From positions 310,001-374,000 of the forward strand of contig NZ_MACF01000046.1 of NCBI RefSeq assembly GCF_001884045.1: a stretch of 64,000 nucleotides of DNA. The letters run 5' to 3'. A program made the translations under genes and the position numbers. Below the pieces are notes generated by a model, which did no database searches, had not been told where the DNA came from, and was given only the letters and a program-made list of their open reading frames with translations. The stretch's first letter is position 1. The number at the start of each line of letters is the position of its first letter. This DNA comes from Bacillus mobilis (lineage in GTDB: Bacteria > Bacillota > Bacilli > Bacillales > Bacillaceae_G). Positions 37,725-47,684 of the stretch are shown piece after piece.

Positions 37725-39053
37725 TTGGATAAAATTTATGTGTTAGATACGAATGTACTTTTGCAGGATCCTTTATCTATTTTTTCATTTGAAACAAATG
37801 AAGTAGTGATTCCAGCAGTTGTATTAGAAGAGGTTGATTCGAAAAAACGTTATATGGATGAAGTAGGACGAAATGCTCGTTATGTATCCAAGTTAATAGA
37901 CAAATTTCGTGAAATAGGAAAGCTGCATGAAAGTATTCCGCTAGAAAACGGCGGTACATTTCGTATAGAATTAAATCATCGTTCATTTGTTCAACTACAA
38001 GATATTTTTGTAGAAAAAACAAATGATAATCGAATTTTAGCTGTAGCAAAAAATTTATCTTTAGAAGAGCAAGAAAAAGAGGATGGGAAGTCTGTTATTT
38101 TAGTAAGTAAAGACGTGCTCGTAAGGGTAAAAGCTGATGCAATTGGTTTGAAGGCGGAAGATTATTTAAGTGATCGTGTAATTGAAGTAGATAATATATA
38201 TTCAGGATTTTTAGAAGGGTATATATCAAAAGAGCAATTGGATTATTTTTATGAAAAAGGTGAATTACCTTTATCCGAAATTGCAAATCACCCTTTTTAT
38301 CCAAATCAATTTGTAGTAATGAAAGATGCATTAGGGGGATCTAGTTCAGCACTTGGTATTGTGGATCACTTAGGTAAGAAGGTAAAGAAACTTATTTTTC
38401 ACAATGAACAAGTATGGGGGATACGACCACGAAATGTGCAGCAAATTATGGGATTAGAATTGTTGCTTCGTGAAGATATTCCGCTAGTAACGTTAACAGG
38501 GAAAGCTGGTACAGGAAAAACATTACTAGCTTTAGCTTCGGGGCTCATGCAAACTGAAGATTTAGGGCTATATAAAAAATTACTTGTCGCAAGACCAATT
38601 GTTCCAGTCGGAAAAGATATCGGTTATTTACCAGGAGAAAAAGAAGAAAAGTTAAGACCGTGGATGCAACCGATTTTTGATAATCTAGAGTATTTATTTA
38701 ATACGAAAAAGCCAGGAGAGTTAGATGCTATTTTAGCTGGAATGGGTTCGATTGAAGTAGAAGCTCTTACCTATATACGTGGGAGAAGTATTCCGGATCA
38801 GTTCATTATAATTGACGAAGCACAAAATTTAACGAAACATGAAGTGAAAACGATACTAACGAGAGTAGGAGAAAAAAGTAAAATCGTATTAATGGGAGAT
38901 CCTCAGCAAATTGATCATCCGTATTTGGATGAGTATAATAACGGTTTAACATATGTTGTAGAGAAGTTTAAAGAGCAGCGTATTAGTGGTCATGTAAAGT
39001 TTGTTAAAGGGGAGCGATCGAATTTAGCTCAACTAGCAGCAGATTTATTATAA
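37725..39053 (+). CDS. ylaK: PIN-PhoH protein YlaK
   Basis: 442 residues: an N-terminal PIN nuclease domain (YVLDTNVLLQDP at 5-16, conserved acidic residues later in VEKTNDNRILAVA and VLVSKDVLVR) joined to a PhoH-type ATPase with Walker A GKAGTGKT at 259-266 and Walker B FIIIDEAQN near 360. PIN-PhoH (PhoH2) proteins act as RNA helicase/nucleases in some actinobacteria. TTG 37725 with CAGGGGGTAA upstream gives the usual length; GTG 37704 adds seven residues ahead of the ribosome binding site. Confidence 0.88.
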   Translation: MDKIYVLDTNVLLQDPLSIFSFETNEVVIPAVVLEEVDSKKRYMDEVGRNARYVSKLIDKFREIGKLHESIPLENGGTFRIELNHRSFVQLQDIFVEKTNDNRILAVAKNLSLEEQEKEDGKSVILVSKDVLVRVKADAIGLKAEDYLSDRVIEVDNIYSGFLEGYISKEQLDYFYEKGELPLSEIANHPFYPNQFVVMKDALGGSSSALGIVDHLGKKVKKLIFHNEQVWGIRPRNVQQIMGLELLLREDIPLVTLTGKAGTGKTLLALASGLMQTEDLGLYKKLLVARPIVPVGKDIGYLPGEKEEKLRPWMQPIFDNLEYLFNTKKPGELDAILAGMGSIEVEALTYIRGRSIPDQFIIIDEAQNLTKHEVKTILTRVGEKSKIVLMGDPQQIDHPYLDEYNNGLTYVVEKFKEQRISGHVKFVKGERSNLAQLAADLL

Positions 39054-39088
39054 AAGGAGTGAGCTGAGGCTCACTCCTTTTTCTTCCA
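39053..39088 (+). terminator. Terminator after ylaK
   Basis: AAAGGAGTGAGC pairs with GCTCACTCCTTT around a 4-nt loop, then TTCTT; it lies close to the end of the convergent downstream gene. Confidence 0.9.
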
Positions 39089-39098
39089 ATTATACACT

Positions 39099-39596
39099 TT
39101 AAATAATTGTGAATTTACGGATGTTACGGATTGGATCTTGTCTATTAGATCCATCATTGTAATATAGATGAACAGGTCCATCCTCTTTTAATGGCTTTCC
39201 TTCTTTTGAAAAACCAAGAATAGCATTTTCTACAGTTTCTAATGGAAGTATTATCGTTTGATCTACTGTTTCAATTTCGACTTGCGTAGCGTCATCTGAA
39301 ATTTCGGCGTTAGCAAGGAATGGATGAAATGGTATACCGAACGTTCCAGTAATTAGTTGTTCTTTTTTATATTTTTTTACACTTTGTTGTATCGGTGGAA
39401 ACGCAGCACCATCACGAATTTCGCGATCCCAATGTTCTGAAGTGTTTTTTAAATAAGTTTCTAGTTCTGATGTGTTTTCTCTTGTTTCATTAAAGTAAGT
39501 TGTCAAATCTACTTTTCGATCATCAAAGATCCAAACAGTTGGATCGATAGTGATTGGAAAACGAACTTTTCCATTAATAAATAAAATTTCGCTCAT
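39099..39596 (-). CDS. Hypothetical cytoplasmic protein, 165 residues
   Basis: Begins MSEILFINGKVRFPITIDPTVWIFDDRKVDLTTYF and ends VHLYYNDGSNRQDPIRNIRKFTII. Mixed, rather acidic, with no signal peptide, membrane segment or cysteine pair. I do not recognise the family. AGGGGGAACAACA upstream of the ATG is a good ribosome binding site. It corresponds to no gene I know in the B. subtilis ylaK-ylaN stretch, so it may be a B. cereus group addition. Confidence 0.65.
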   Translation of the reverse strand: MSEILFINGKVRFPITIDPTVWIFDDRKVDLTTYFNETRENTSELETYLKNTSEHWDREIRDGAAFPPIQQSVKKYKKEQLITGTFGIPFHPFLANAEISDDATQVEIETVDQTIILPLETVENAILGFSKEGKPLKEDGPVHLYYNDGSNRQDPIRNIRKFTII

Positions 39597-39746
39597 TGTT
39601 GTTCCCCCATTTGTATTATACTCCCACTTTTCAGTATAATAGCATTAGACACGGTTGTCACAAAAAATGTTTCTATTGCAATTTACTAAAACTATCGCTA
39701 ATATTAATAGATAGGAGAGAGTAGGACGGAAACGGAGGGAATCAAT

Positions 39747-40034
39747 TTGGCGTCTGAGACAGTATCAAATCATCAGGAAAAGGCACTAGCCCTTCTACAA
39801 GCGGATGCGGAGAAGATTTTAAGACTTATTAAGGTGCAAATGGACAATCTTACAATGCCGCAATGTCCATTATATGAAGAAGTGTTAGACACACAAATGT
39901 TTGGACTATCCCGCGAGGTCGATTTTGCAGTTCGCCTTGGTCTTATTGCAGAAGAACAAGGGAAAGCAATGTTAGGAGAGCTTGAACGTGAGTTATCTGC
40001 ACTTCATGAAGCATTTACAAACAAACAACAATAA
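39747..40034 (+). CDS. ylaN: YlaN (UPF0358), iron-dependent Fur modulator
   Basis: 95-residue helical protein ([57 protein letters not shown]...), full-length YlaN. Recent work in Bacillus and Staphylococcus links YlaN to Fe(II) binding and relief of Fur repression; it is essential under iron limitation. TTG start with CGGAGGGAA upstream. It sits just before ftsW as in B. subtilis. Confidence 0.9.
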   Translation: MASETVSNHQEKALALLQADAEKILRLIKVQMDNLTMPQCPLYEEVLDTQMFGLSREVDFAVRLGLIAEEQGKAMLGELERELSALHEAFTNKQQ

Positions 40035-40050
40035 CGGGTTCAAATAGGGG

Positions 40051-40082
40051 AGCTCAAACTGAAATAGTTTGGGCTTTTTATT
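40051..40082 (+). terminator. Terminator between ylaN and ftsW
   Basis: AGCTCAAACT (40051-40060) pairs with AGTTTGGGCT (40066-40075), one G-U pair, followed by TTTTTA. Confidence 0.8.
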
Positions 40083-40159
40083 TGTATAATAAAGCAGGAA
40101 GAATCAATGTACATATGGAATACAACAATAATTAAATTGAAACAGAAAGAGGAAATGAA

Positions 40160-41341
40160 ATGAAAAGAGTATGGAAATCAATGGATTATTCATTATTACT
40201 TCCTCTTGTTATCTTATGTGTTTTGGGAGTTATAATGGTATATAGTTCTAGTTCCATTGTCGCGATTTCGTCGAAAAATAACTGGCCAGCAGATCACTTT
40301 TTTAAAAAACAATTAGTTGCTCTTGCTATTGGAACGGTAATACTAGTGATTGTCGTTATAATCCCTTATAAATTTTGGAGAGAACAAATAGTTCTAGCAG
40401 CAATTGGGTTCGGGAGTCTAGCCTTACTAACAGCAGCCTTAGTTTTCGGGCAGGTTATAAATGGTGCAAAAGGATGGATATTAGGTATACAACCGGCTGA
40501 GTTTGTAAAAATAACGGTTATTATTACGCTAGCAACCTTTTTTGCTAAGAAACAAGAGAGGCAAACCCCTTTTTTCCAAGGGATAATACCTCCCCTGGTT
40601 ATTGTCGGTGGATCGATGGTATTAATTTTATTACAAAATGACTTAGGGACTGACATTTTAATAGGTGGAACAGTGTTAATCATGTTCTTTTGTTCAGGGG
40701 TTAATGTGAACTTGTGGATAAAAAGATTTTTATTAACATCTGTCGTGTGGATTCCAGCGTTGTATTTTATTGGAAACTACAAATTAAGTGACTACCAAAA
40801 AGCTCGATTTTCAGTTTTTCTTGATCCGTTTAGTGATCCTCAAAATGATGGATTTCAATTAGTTAATTCTTTTATTGGAATTGCTTCAGGTGGGCTAAAT
40901 GGTAGAGGATTAGGAAATAGTATACAAAAGTATGGCTACTTGCCAGAGCCGCAAACGGATTTTATTATGGCGATTATATCTGAAGAACTCGGGTTTATAG
41001 GAGTAGCTATCATTTTAATCTGTTTATTACTTATTATTATTCGTTCGTTTAGAGTGGCACAAAAATGTAAGGATCCATTTGGAAGTTTAGTTGCGATTGG
41101 AATTGCAAGTTTACTTGGGATACAAACCTTTGTTAATGTTGGTGGTATGTCTGGATTAATACCGCTTACAGGGGTACCTTTACCGTTTATTAGTTATGGT
41201 GGTAGTTCCTTGTTGGCTAATCTAATCTCGATGGGTATATTGTTAAATATTGCTAGTCATGTAAAACGACAAGAGAAGCAGCAAAATGAGGAAATGAAAG
41301 AAAGAGAACAAGATGGACCACGTCTTGTTGTTGTAAAATAA
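40160..41341 (+). CDS. ftsW: FtsW/SEDS-family peptidoglycan glycosyltransferase
   Basis: 393-residue SEDS protein with about ten transmembrane helices. It polymerises lipid II at the septum together with a class B PBP. Typical motifs: MVYSSSS near 25-30, GAKGWI near 102, the long extracytoplasmic loop with DPFSDPQNDGFQLVNSFIGIASGGLNGRGLGNS (about 222-255, including the catalytic Asp region) and PLPFISYGGSSLL near 350. The ylaO position beside pycA identifies it as FtsW rather than RodA or SpoVE. Confidence 0.9.
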   Translation: MKRVWKSMDYSLLLPLVILCVLGVIMVYSSSSIVAISSKNNWPADHFFKKQLVALAIGTVILVIVVIIPYKFWREQIVLAAIGFGSLALLTAALVFGQVINGAKGWILGIQPAEFVKITVIITLATFFAKKQERQTPFFQGIIPPLVIVGGSMVLILLQNDLGTDILIGGTVLIMFFCSGVNVNLWIKRFLLTSVVWIPALYFIGNYKLSDYQKARFSVFLDPFSDPQNDGFQLVNSFIGIASGGLNGRGLGNSIQKYGYLPEPQTDFIMAIISEELGFIGVAIILICLLLIIIRSFRVAQKCKDPFGSLVAIGIASLLGIQTFVNVGGMSGLIPLTGVPLPFISYGGSSLLANLISMGILLNIASHVKRQEKQQNEEMKEREQDGPRLVVVK

Positions 41342-41377
41342 AAACACATTGTGCTTTAGAGCGCGATGTGTTTTTTA
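41341..41377 (+). terminator. Terminator after ftsW
   Basis: AAAACACAT (41341-41349) pairs with ATGTGTTTT (41366-41374), then T-run. Confidence 0.88.
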
Positions 41378-41674
41378 TTTTTAAAAAATATTAAATAGGA
41401 TACATTAATCGGTATTCATAATAAAAAAATATATCACATTCGAATTAATGTGATATACAATTAAGTTGTTAGAAAAGGAAGAGGTATGCTATACTATTTT
41501 TGTGAAACAAATTGATCAGAAAACTTATCATTTGTTAAAAAATAAGGTATGATGGATAAAAATAAAGTGAAGCTTTCTAAGTATAATATAATGTAGAAAG
41601 TGAAGAACTTCACGCTCTTTATGGTGTGTATATATTTTATCTCTAGAGTGGTAGGAAAGTAGAGGGGGAAAATC
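41378..41674 (+). promoter_or_regulatory. pycA upstream region with promoter and leader hairpin
   Basis: TTGTTA (41466-41471) and TATACT (41490-41495), 18 bp apart, would yield a leader of about 170 nt. In the leader CTTTCTA (41573-41579) pairs with TAGAAAG (41594-41600) and the outer GTGAAG (41567-41572) pairs with CTTCAC (41608-41613); GTGAAG/CTTCAC at 41600-41613 can form an alternative small hairpin. No T-run follows, so any switch would act on translation or stability. Confidence 0.4.
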
Positions 41675-44600
41675 ATGACAAAGCTGCAACGTATTCAAAA
41701 AGTATTGGTAGCTAACCGTGGAGAGATTGCAATTCGTGTGTTTCGAGCTTGTTCGGAACTTGGATTAAAAACAGTTGCAATCTATTCTAAAGAGGATAGT
41801 GGTTCTTATCATCGTTATAAAGCCGATGAGTCCTATTTAGTTGGGGAAGGGAAAAAGCCAATTGATGCTTATCTAGATATTGAGGGCATTATTGAGATTG
41901 CGAAAAGTAATCATGTAGATGCAATCCACCCTGGATATGGTTTCTTGTCAGAAAATATTCAATTCGCAAAACGTTGTGAAGAAGAAGGAATTATCTTTAT
42001 CGGTCCAAAGAGTAAGCATTTAGATATGTTTGGAGATAAAGTGAAAGCAAGAACACAAGCGCAGCTAGCACAAATTCCAGTTATTCCTGGTAGTGATGGG
42101 CCAGTAAATTCAATAGAAGAAGTCAAAGAATTTGCTGAAAAGTATGATTACCCGATTATTATTAAAGCTTCCCTTGGTGGTGGCGGTCGTGGTATGCGTA
42201 TTGTACGTACTAGTGAAGAATTAAGAGAGTCGTATAATCGAGCGAAGTCAGAAGCAAAAGCAGCCTTTGGTAATGATGAAGTATACGTAGAAAAATTCGT
42301 TGAAAAACCTAAACATATAGAAGTTCAAATTTTAGCAGATGAAGAGGGCAATGTTGTTCATTTATACGAGCGTGACTGTTCTGTACAACGTCGTCACCAA
42401 AAAGTTGTAGAAATTGCACCTAGTGTGTCACTTTCAGATGATTTGCGTCAGCGTATTTGTGATGCTGCTGTTAAGTTAACGAAAAATGTAAATTATTTAA
42501 ACGCAGGAACAGTAGAATTTCTTGTAAAAGGTGATGAGTTTTACTTCATAGAAGTAAATCCACGTGTTCAAGTTGAACATACGATTACAGAAATGATTAC
42601 AGGAGTGGACATCGTTCAATCGCAAATTTTAATAGCTGATGGACATGCATTACATAGTAAAATAGTGGGTGTTCCGAAGCAAGAGGAAGTAGTTGTACAT
42701 GGATTTGCAATACAATCTCGTGTAACGACTGAAGACCCATTAAATAATTTTATGCCGGATACAGGGAAAATTATGGCATACCGCTCAGGTGGTGGTTTCG
42801 GTGTTCGTCTTGATACAGGTAATAGTTTCCAAGGTGCTGTTATTACACCGTACTACGATTCTTTACTTGTAAAAGTTACAACATGGGCACTTACTTTTGA
42901 ACAAGCTGCTGCGAAAATGGAACGTAACTTAAAAGAATTCCGTATTCGTGGTATTAAAACAAATATTCCATTCCTAGAGAATGTAGTAAAACATAAGAAC
43001 TTCTTATCAGGAGAATATGACACTTCATTTATTGATGCGTCACCTGAACTATTCTTGTTCCCGAAACGTAAAGACCGCGGAACGAAAATGTTAAATTACA
43101 TTGGGACAGTAACGGTCAATGGCTTCCCAGGAGTAGGAAAAAAAGAGAAACCAATTTTCCCGGATGCTCGTATACCGAATGTATTACACTCAGAGCCGAT
43201 CCAAAATGGAACGAAACAAATTTTGGATGCGCGTGGAGCAGACGGATTAGTAAAGTGGGTACAAGATCAAAATCGTGTACTTTTAACGGATACAACATTC
43301 CGTGATGCGCATCAGTCATTACTTGCGACGCGTATTCGTACAAAAGATTTACATCAAATTGCAGAGCCGACAGCGAGAATGTTACCGAACCTATTCTCAG
43401 CGGAAATGTGGGGCGGTGCAACGTTTGATGTTGCATATCGTTTCTTAAAGGAAGATCCATGGGAACGATTACTAGATCTTCGTGAAAAAATGCCAAACGT
43501 TTTATTCCAAATGTTACTTCGTTCTTCAAACGCAGTTGGTTACAAAAACTATCCAGATAATTTAATTCAAAAATTTGTGGAATGTTCTGCTCAAGCTGGA
43601 ATTGATGTGTTCCGTATTTTTGATAGCTTAAACTGGGTAGAAGGTATGAGAGTTGCGATTGATGCTGTGCGAGATACTGGCAAAATTGCAGAAGCAACAA
43701 TGTGCTACACAGGAGATATTCATGATCCGTTACGTAGTAAATATGATTTAAATTACTATAAAAACTTAGCAAAAGAGTTAGAAGCATCAGGAGCACATAT
43801 ATTAGGAATTAAAGATATGGCAGGCTTATTAAAACCTAATGCGGCATATGATTTAGTTTCTGCATTAAAAGAGACGGTATCGATTCCGATTCACTTGCAT
43901 ACACACGATACGAGTGGAAATGGTATATTAACGTATACAAAGGCAATTGAAGCAGGTGTTGACATTGTCGATGTAGCAGTAAGTTCTATGGCTGGTCAAA
44001 CGTCACAACCAAGTGCGAACACGCTATACTATGCATTAGGTGGAAACGAAAGACAGCCAGACGTTAATATAGATTCATTAGAAAAATTATCTCATTACTG
44101 GGAAGATGTACGTAAATACTACGCACCGTTTGAAAGCGGTATGAATGCACCCCATACAGAGGTATATATGCACGAAATGCCAGGCGGACAGTATAGTAAT
44201 CTACAACAACAGGCGAAAGCGGTTGGCTTAGGAGATCGCTTCGATGAAGTGAAAGTAATGTATCGCCGTGTGAATGACATGTTTGGCGATATTGTTAAAG
44301 TAACACCATCATCTAAAGTTGTCGGTGATATGGCATTATTTATGGTTCAAAACCACTTAACAGAACAAGATGTTTTAGAACGTGGGCATTCTATGGACTT
44401 CCCAGGATCTGTTGTTGAAATGTTCTCAGGGGATTTAGGACAACCATACGGTGGTTTCCCGAAACAATTACAAGAAATTATTTTAAAAGGGAAAGAGCCA
44501 TTAACAGTAAGACCGGGTGAATTATTAGAGCCAGTAGATTTCGACGCGTTAAAAGAAGAGCTATTCCATAAACTTGGACGCGAAGTGACGATTTTTGATG

Positions 44601-45121
44601 TCGTTGCATATGCATTATATCCAAAAGTATTTATGGATTACGAAAAAGTTGCTGAGCTTTATGGAAGTGTATCTGTGCTTGATACACCGACATTCTTCTA
44701 TGGTATGAGACTTGGTGAAGAAATCAATGTGGAAATCGAACAAGGTAAAACATTGATGGTAAAACTAGTATCAATCGGAGAGCCTCAGCCAGATGGAAAT
44801 CGTGTTCTTTACTTGGAGTTTAACGGTCAACCACGTGAGATTGTTGTGAAAGATGAAAGTGTGAAAGCAACAGTGGCACAACGTGTGAAAGGAAACCGTG
44901 AAAATCCAAACCACATTAGTGCAACAATGCCAGGAACGGTTATTAAAGTAGTTGTTAAAGAAGGCGATGAAGTGAAAAAAGGCGATTCTATGGCAATTAC
45001 AGAAGCGATGAAAATGGAAACGACAGTTCAAGCGCCGTTCAATGGTAAAGTGAAAAAAGTATATGTTAACGATGGAGATGCAATTCAAACGGGTGATTTA
45101 CTGATTGAATTAGATCACTAA
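41675..45121 (+). CDS. pycA: Pyruvate carboxylase
   Basis: Biotin-dependent anaplerotic enzyme making oxaloacetate. 1148 residues in the usual order: biotin carboxylase domain (about 1-460, with ATP-binding GGGGRGMRIV), carboxyltransferase domain (about 530-810, RDAHQSLLATRIRTKD; metal-binding HLHTHDTSG), PC tetramerisation/allosteric domain, and a C-terminal biotin carboxyl carrier domain with EAMKMET (biotinyl Lys near 1113). AGAGGGGGAAA upstream. In several Firmicutes c-di-AMP or CbpB/DarB modulates this enzyme, and cbpB is in this window. Confidence 0.97.
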   Translation: MTKLQRIQKVLVANRGEIAIRVFRACSELGLKTVAIYSKEDSGSYHRYKADESYLVGEGKKPIDAYLDIEGIIEIAKSNHVDAIHPGYGFLSENIQFAKRCEEEGIIFIGPKSKHLDMFGDKVKARTQAQLAQIPVIPGSDGPVNSIEEVKEFAEKYDYPIIIKASLGGGGRGMRIVRTSEELRESYNRAKSEAKAAFGNDEVYVEKFVEKPKHIEVQILADEEGNVVHLYERDCSVQRRHQKVVEIAPSVSLSDDLRQRICDAAVKLTKNVNYLNAGTVEFLVKGDEFYFIEVNPRVQVEHTITEMITGVDIVQSQILIADGHALHSKIVGVPKQEEVVVHGFAIQSRVTTEDPLNNFMPDTGKIMAYRSGGGFGVRLDTGNSFQGAVITPYYDSLLVKVTTWALTFEQAAAKMERNLKEFRIRGIKTNIPFLENVVKHKNFLSGEYDTSFIDASPELFLFPKRKDRGTKMLNYIGTVTVNGFPGVGKKEKPIFPDARIPNVLHSEPIQNGTKQILDARGADGLVKWVQDQNRVLLTDTTFRDAHQSLLATRIRTKDLHQIAEPTARMLPNLFSAEMWGGATFDVAYRFLKEDPWERLLDLREKMPNVLFQMLLRSSNAVGYKNYPDNLIQKFVECSAQAGIDVFRIFDSLNWVEGMRVAIDAVRDTGKIAEATMCYTGDIHDPLRSKYDLNYYKNLAKELEASGAHILGIKDMAGLLKPNAAYDLVSALKETVSIPIHLHTHDTSGNGILTYTKAIEAGVDIVDVAVSSMAGQTSQPSANTLYYALGGNERQPDVNIDSLEKLSHYWEDVRKYYAPFESGMNAPHTEVYMHEMPGGQYSNLQQQAKAVGLGDRFDEVKVMYRRVNDMFGDIVKVTPSSKVVGDMALFMVQNHLTEQDVLERGHSMDFPGSVVEMFSGDLGQPYGGFPKQLQEIILKGKEPLTVRPGELLEPVDFDALKEELFHKLGREVTIFDVVAYALYPKVFMDYEKVAELYGSVSVLDTPTFFYGMRLGEEINVEIEQGKTLMVKLVSIGEPQPDGNRVLYLEFNGQPREIVVKDESVKATVAQRVKGNRENPNHISATMPGTVIKVVVKEGDEVKKGDSMAITEAMKMETTVQAPFNGKVKKVYVNDGDAIQTGDLLIELDH

Positions 45122-45126
45122 AATAG

Positions 45127-45160
45127 AAAAAGAGCTGTGTACATGCAGCTCTTTTTCTTT
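45127..45160 (+). terminator. Terminator after pycA
   Basis: AAAGAGCTG pairs with CAGCTCTTT around GTGTACATG, followed by TTCTTT. Confidence 0.88.
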
Positions 45161-45191
45161 ATCCCCATTGATTAAAGTTTCATTTTATCGC

Positions 45192-45226
45192 AAAAAAATA
45201 CCTTGCCAATTCGGCAAGGTATTTTA
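45192..45226. terminator. Terminator of ctaA (minus strand)
   Basis: ATACCTTGCC (45198-45207) pairs with GGCAAGGTAT (45213-45222), 5-nt loop, with an A-run on the + side giving T's for minus-strand transcription. Confidence 0.85.
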
Positions 45227-45234
45227 ATTTGAAT

Positions 45235-46170
45235 TTATTTTGTTTGTTTAGAAGTTGATTCAGCCTCTTTTGCATTCGCTTTACTTCTTGTACCTAACAT
45301 AACTAAATAGCATAGTACAGCAAACAAGCAAGAAATGAATAGTGAATGTAATAATGCCATTGCTAAACTAGCATTTGTAAATACGACTAAAATTCCTACG
45401 ATAGCTTGAAGTGTAACAAGGATAAATGAAATGATCCATCCCCAGTATACGACAGGCTGCTGTTTGTAATGGCGAATAGCGAGAATCATCGCGTATAGTA
45501 TCCAAGCGAAAATTAACATCGCTGCAACTCTATGTCCCATTTGAACCCATTCATGGAGTTGAGTTGGCATAGGTCTATTTTTGCTACATAAAGGGAAGTC
45601 TGGACAGGCTAAGCTAGCTCGTTCGTGGCGTACTAAAGCTCCTGTGTAGACAACGAGATAACAGTAAATTGTTACACCATAAATATGAAATTTCATTTTT
45701 TTGTCCATAATAAGTGAACGTGCATCAAATTTTTGGTCAATTTCAAAGATAAGACACGTTAATAAAATAACAGAAGCAAATGAAATTAAGGAAATACCGA
45801 AATGGATAGCAAGTACAGCTGGCATTTGTCCCCAAACAACTGCTGCAGCCCCCATTAATGCTTGTGCAACTAAAAATACGAAGGATAAAATTGCTAACGT
45901 TTTTGTTTCGCGCACATGTTTATAATATTTCCAGGACAAAATACAAAGGAGAGTGACAAGAATTCCTGCGGATCCTGATGTAAGGCGGTGACTCAGTTCA
46001 ATAATAGTTTCCATTGATAAATTAGATGGAACAAATTCACCGTTACAAAGTGGCCATGATTTACCGCAGCCTTGGCCAGAACCCGTTTTTGTAACTAAGG
46101 CGCCTCCTAGTAAAACTATTAATAAATCAAGACTTGTAATGACTGCTAACCATTTAATAAAGCGTTGCAA
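45235..46170 (-). CDS. ctaA: Heme A synthase
   Basis: Membrane enzyme oxidising the C8 methyl of heme O to make heme A for cytochrome oxidases. 311 residues, eight transmembrane helices in two four-helix halves, with a conserved Cys pair ([13 protein letters not shown] near 33-45) and heme-ligand histidines in [10 protein letters not shown] near 58-67, HFGISL near 124, MGHRVAAM near 215 and LHSLF near 275. Divergent from ctaB, as in B. subtilis. Confidence 0.95.
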   Translation of the reverse strand: MQRFIKWLAVITSLDLLIVLLGGALVTKTGSGQGCGKSWPLCNGEFVPSNLSMETIIELSHRLTSGSAGILVTLLCILSWKYYKHVRETKTLAILSFVFLVAQALMGAAAVVWGQMPAVLAIHFGISLISFASVILLTCLIFEIDQKFDARSLIMDKKMKFHIYGVTIYCYLVVYTGALVRHERASLACPDFPLCSKNRPMPTQLHEWVQMGHRVAAMLIFAWILYAMILAIRHYKQQPVVYWGWIISFILVTLQAIVGILVVFTNASLAMALLHSLFISCLFAVLCYLVMLGTRSKANAKEAESTSKQTK

Positions 46171-46667
46171 TCTCTTTCACCATCTTTCTGCTATGAAGTT
46201 ATTGCGAAATATTTTCATTCCATTATGTATAGAATAAAACGCGCTAGTTCCTATGATATATAAAAAATAATAAAATAGCAAAGAAATGGCGGGGGAAGAC
46301 AGGGGAGAGAAAATGGGTGTAGAAATAGGATATATAAGGAAAAAAACAGGGGGAAAATAGGCTATTTTGAAAAGAAATGGGGAGAATACGTGTTAAATAT
46401 GACAAAAAAGTTTATGATAGAAGGTAACATCATGTTATGATAAGGACAAGTAAGAATTAAGTTTTTTATGTTCGACACAAAAAGTTCATGTTTTCTTCAC
46501 AAAATGTTCGGGAAATATGATTTAATATATTGGAGTATGGGCGTAGATTAGTAGTAGAATGGGTTAACAATGTTTCTACTGTAATAATATTGCTATATAG
46601 AAGCGAAATATTTCATTCGAAATAGGCGCAAAAAGAAAGATGAAAGTTTTAAGAGGGGGTTAAAGTG
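46171..46667. promoter_or_regulatory. 497-bp divergent regulatory region, ctaA/ctaB
   Basis: AT-rich and without an ORF. It contains TTCACAAAATGTTCG near 46495, whose complement includes TTTGTGAAG, close to the ResD half-site TTTGTGAAT; ResD is known to control ctaA and ctaB in B. subtilis. Several TATAAT-like sequences occur (for example near 46525), so I do not assign one start site. Just before ctaB is AAGAGGGGG. Confidence 0.45.
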
Positions 46668-47591
46668 ATGAACCATGCAACAAGTGAGCTGCATGATGAG
46701 TCTGCTGTTACAAGTGTACCGGAAACAACTCGGTTACAAGATTTAAAAGCGCTCGTTAAAATGGGGATTGTAAACTCAAATACACTTACTGTATTTACAG
46801 GATTTTGGTTGGCATTACACTTCAATGGATTAAATGTGATGGACAATCTGGATAAGTTATTTTTTACAATCGTTGGTTCTGGATTAGTTATGGCAGGGGT
46901 ATGTTGTTTAAACAACTACATTGATCGAGACATCGATCCATTAATGGAAAGAACAAAGACCCGTCCAACGGTTACTGGAAAGTATAAACCAGGATTTGCA
47001 CTTACATTTGGATTAGTTATATTACTTCTTGGGTTTGTATTTTTATTATTAACAACACCAATGGCAGTATTAATGGGCTTTATTGGTGCTTTCACATATG
47101 TTGTTCTATATAGTTTATGGACAAAGAGAAAGTATACACTAAATACTGTTGTAGGTAGTATCTCTGGTGCAGTTCCACCTTTAATTGGATGGGCAGCAAT
47201 CGATCCATCTTTAGGCCATCCAATTGCTTGGATGCTATTTTTGATTATGTTTATTTGGCAAATCCCACATTTCCTTGCATTAGCAATGAAACGTGTTGAT
47301 GAATATCGAAATGCAGGAATTCCAATGCTTCCTGTAGTTCATGGATTTGAAATTACGAAACGCCAAATTATGATTTGGACAGTATGTTTATTACCACTAC
47401 CATTTTATATGAGTGGTCTAGGGATAACATTTATGGTAATTGCAACATTGTTAAACATCGGATGGATCGTTTTAGGATTTTATGGCTTCCGTAAGAAAGA
47501 TGACATCAAATGGTCCGTACAAATGTTTGTTTATTCCCTAAATTATTTAACAATCTTATTTGTATCAATGATTGTAGTTACATTCTTCTAA
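46668..47591 (+). CDS. ctaB: Protoheme IX farnesyltransferase (heme O synthase)
   Basis: 307-residue UbiA-family prenyltransferase that farnesylates heme B to heme O, the substrate of CtaA. The allylic diphosphate site is [19 protein letters not shown] near 83-101; a second motif is YTLW-type [12 protein letters not shown] with a following D/E region; about eight or nine transmembrane helices. Start ATG 46668 (GTG 46665 is adjacent). First gene of the ctaBCDEF run; 93 nt separate it from ctaC. Confidence 0.94.
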   Translation: MNHATSELHDESAVTSVPETTRLQDLKALVKMGIVNSNTLTVFTGFWLALHFNGLNVMDNLDKLFFTIVGSGLVMAGVCCLNNYIDRDIDPLMERTKTRPTVTGKYKPGFALTFGLVILLLGFVFLLLTTPMAVLMGFIGAFTYVVLYSLWTKRKYTLNTVVGSISGAVPPLIGWAAIDPSLGHPIAWMLFLIMFIWQIPHFLALAMKRVDEYRNAGIPMLPVVHGFEITKRQIMIWTVCLLPLPFYMSGLGITFMVIATLLNIGWIVLGFYGFRKKDDIKWSVQMFVYSLNYLTILFVSMIVVTFF

Positions 47592-47684
47592 GACAACGAC
47601 ATAATTGGATTTCTTTACGTTGAGATTTACTTTACTTAACTATAAAGTACAATCTAATTCACAAGGAAAGTGGGGGTTGTTTGT

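Noticed and set aside
43116-43796. 226-codon ORF antisense to pycA
   Set aside because: Leucine/tyrosine/histidine-rich shadow of the pycA frame with no ribosome binding site and no domain.
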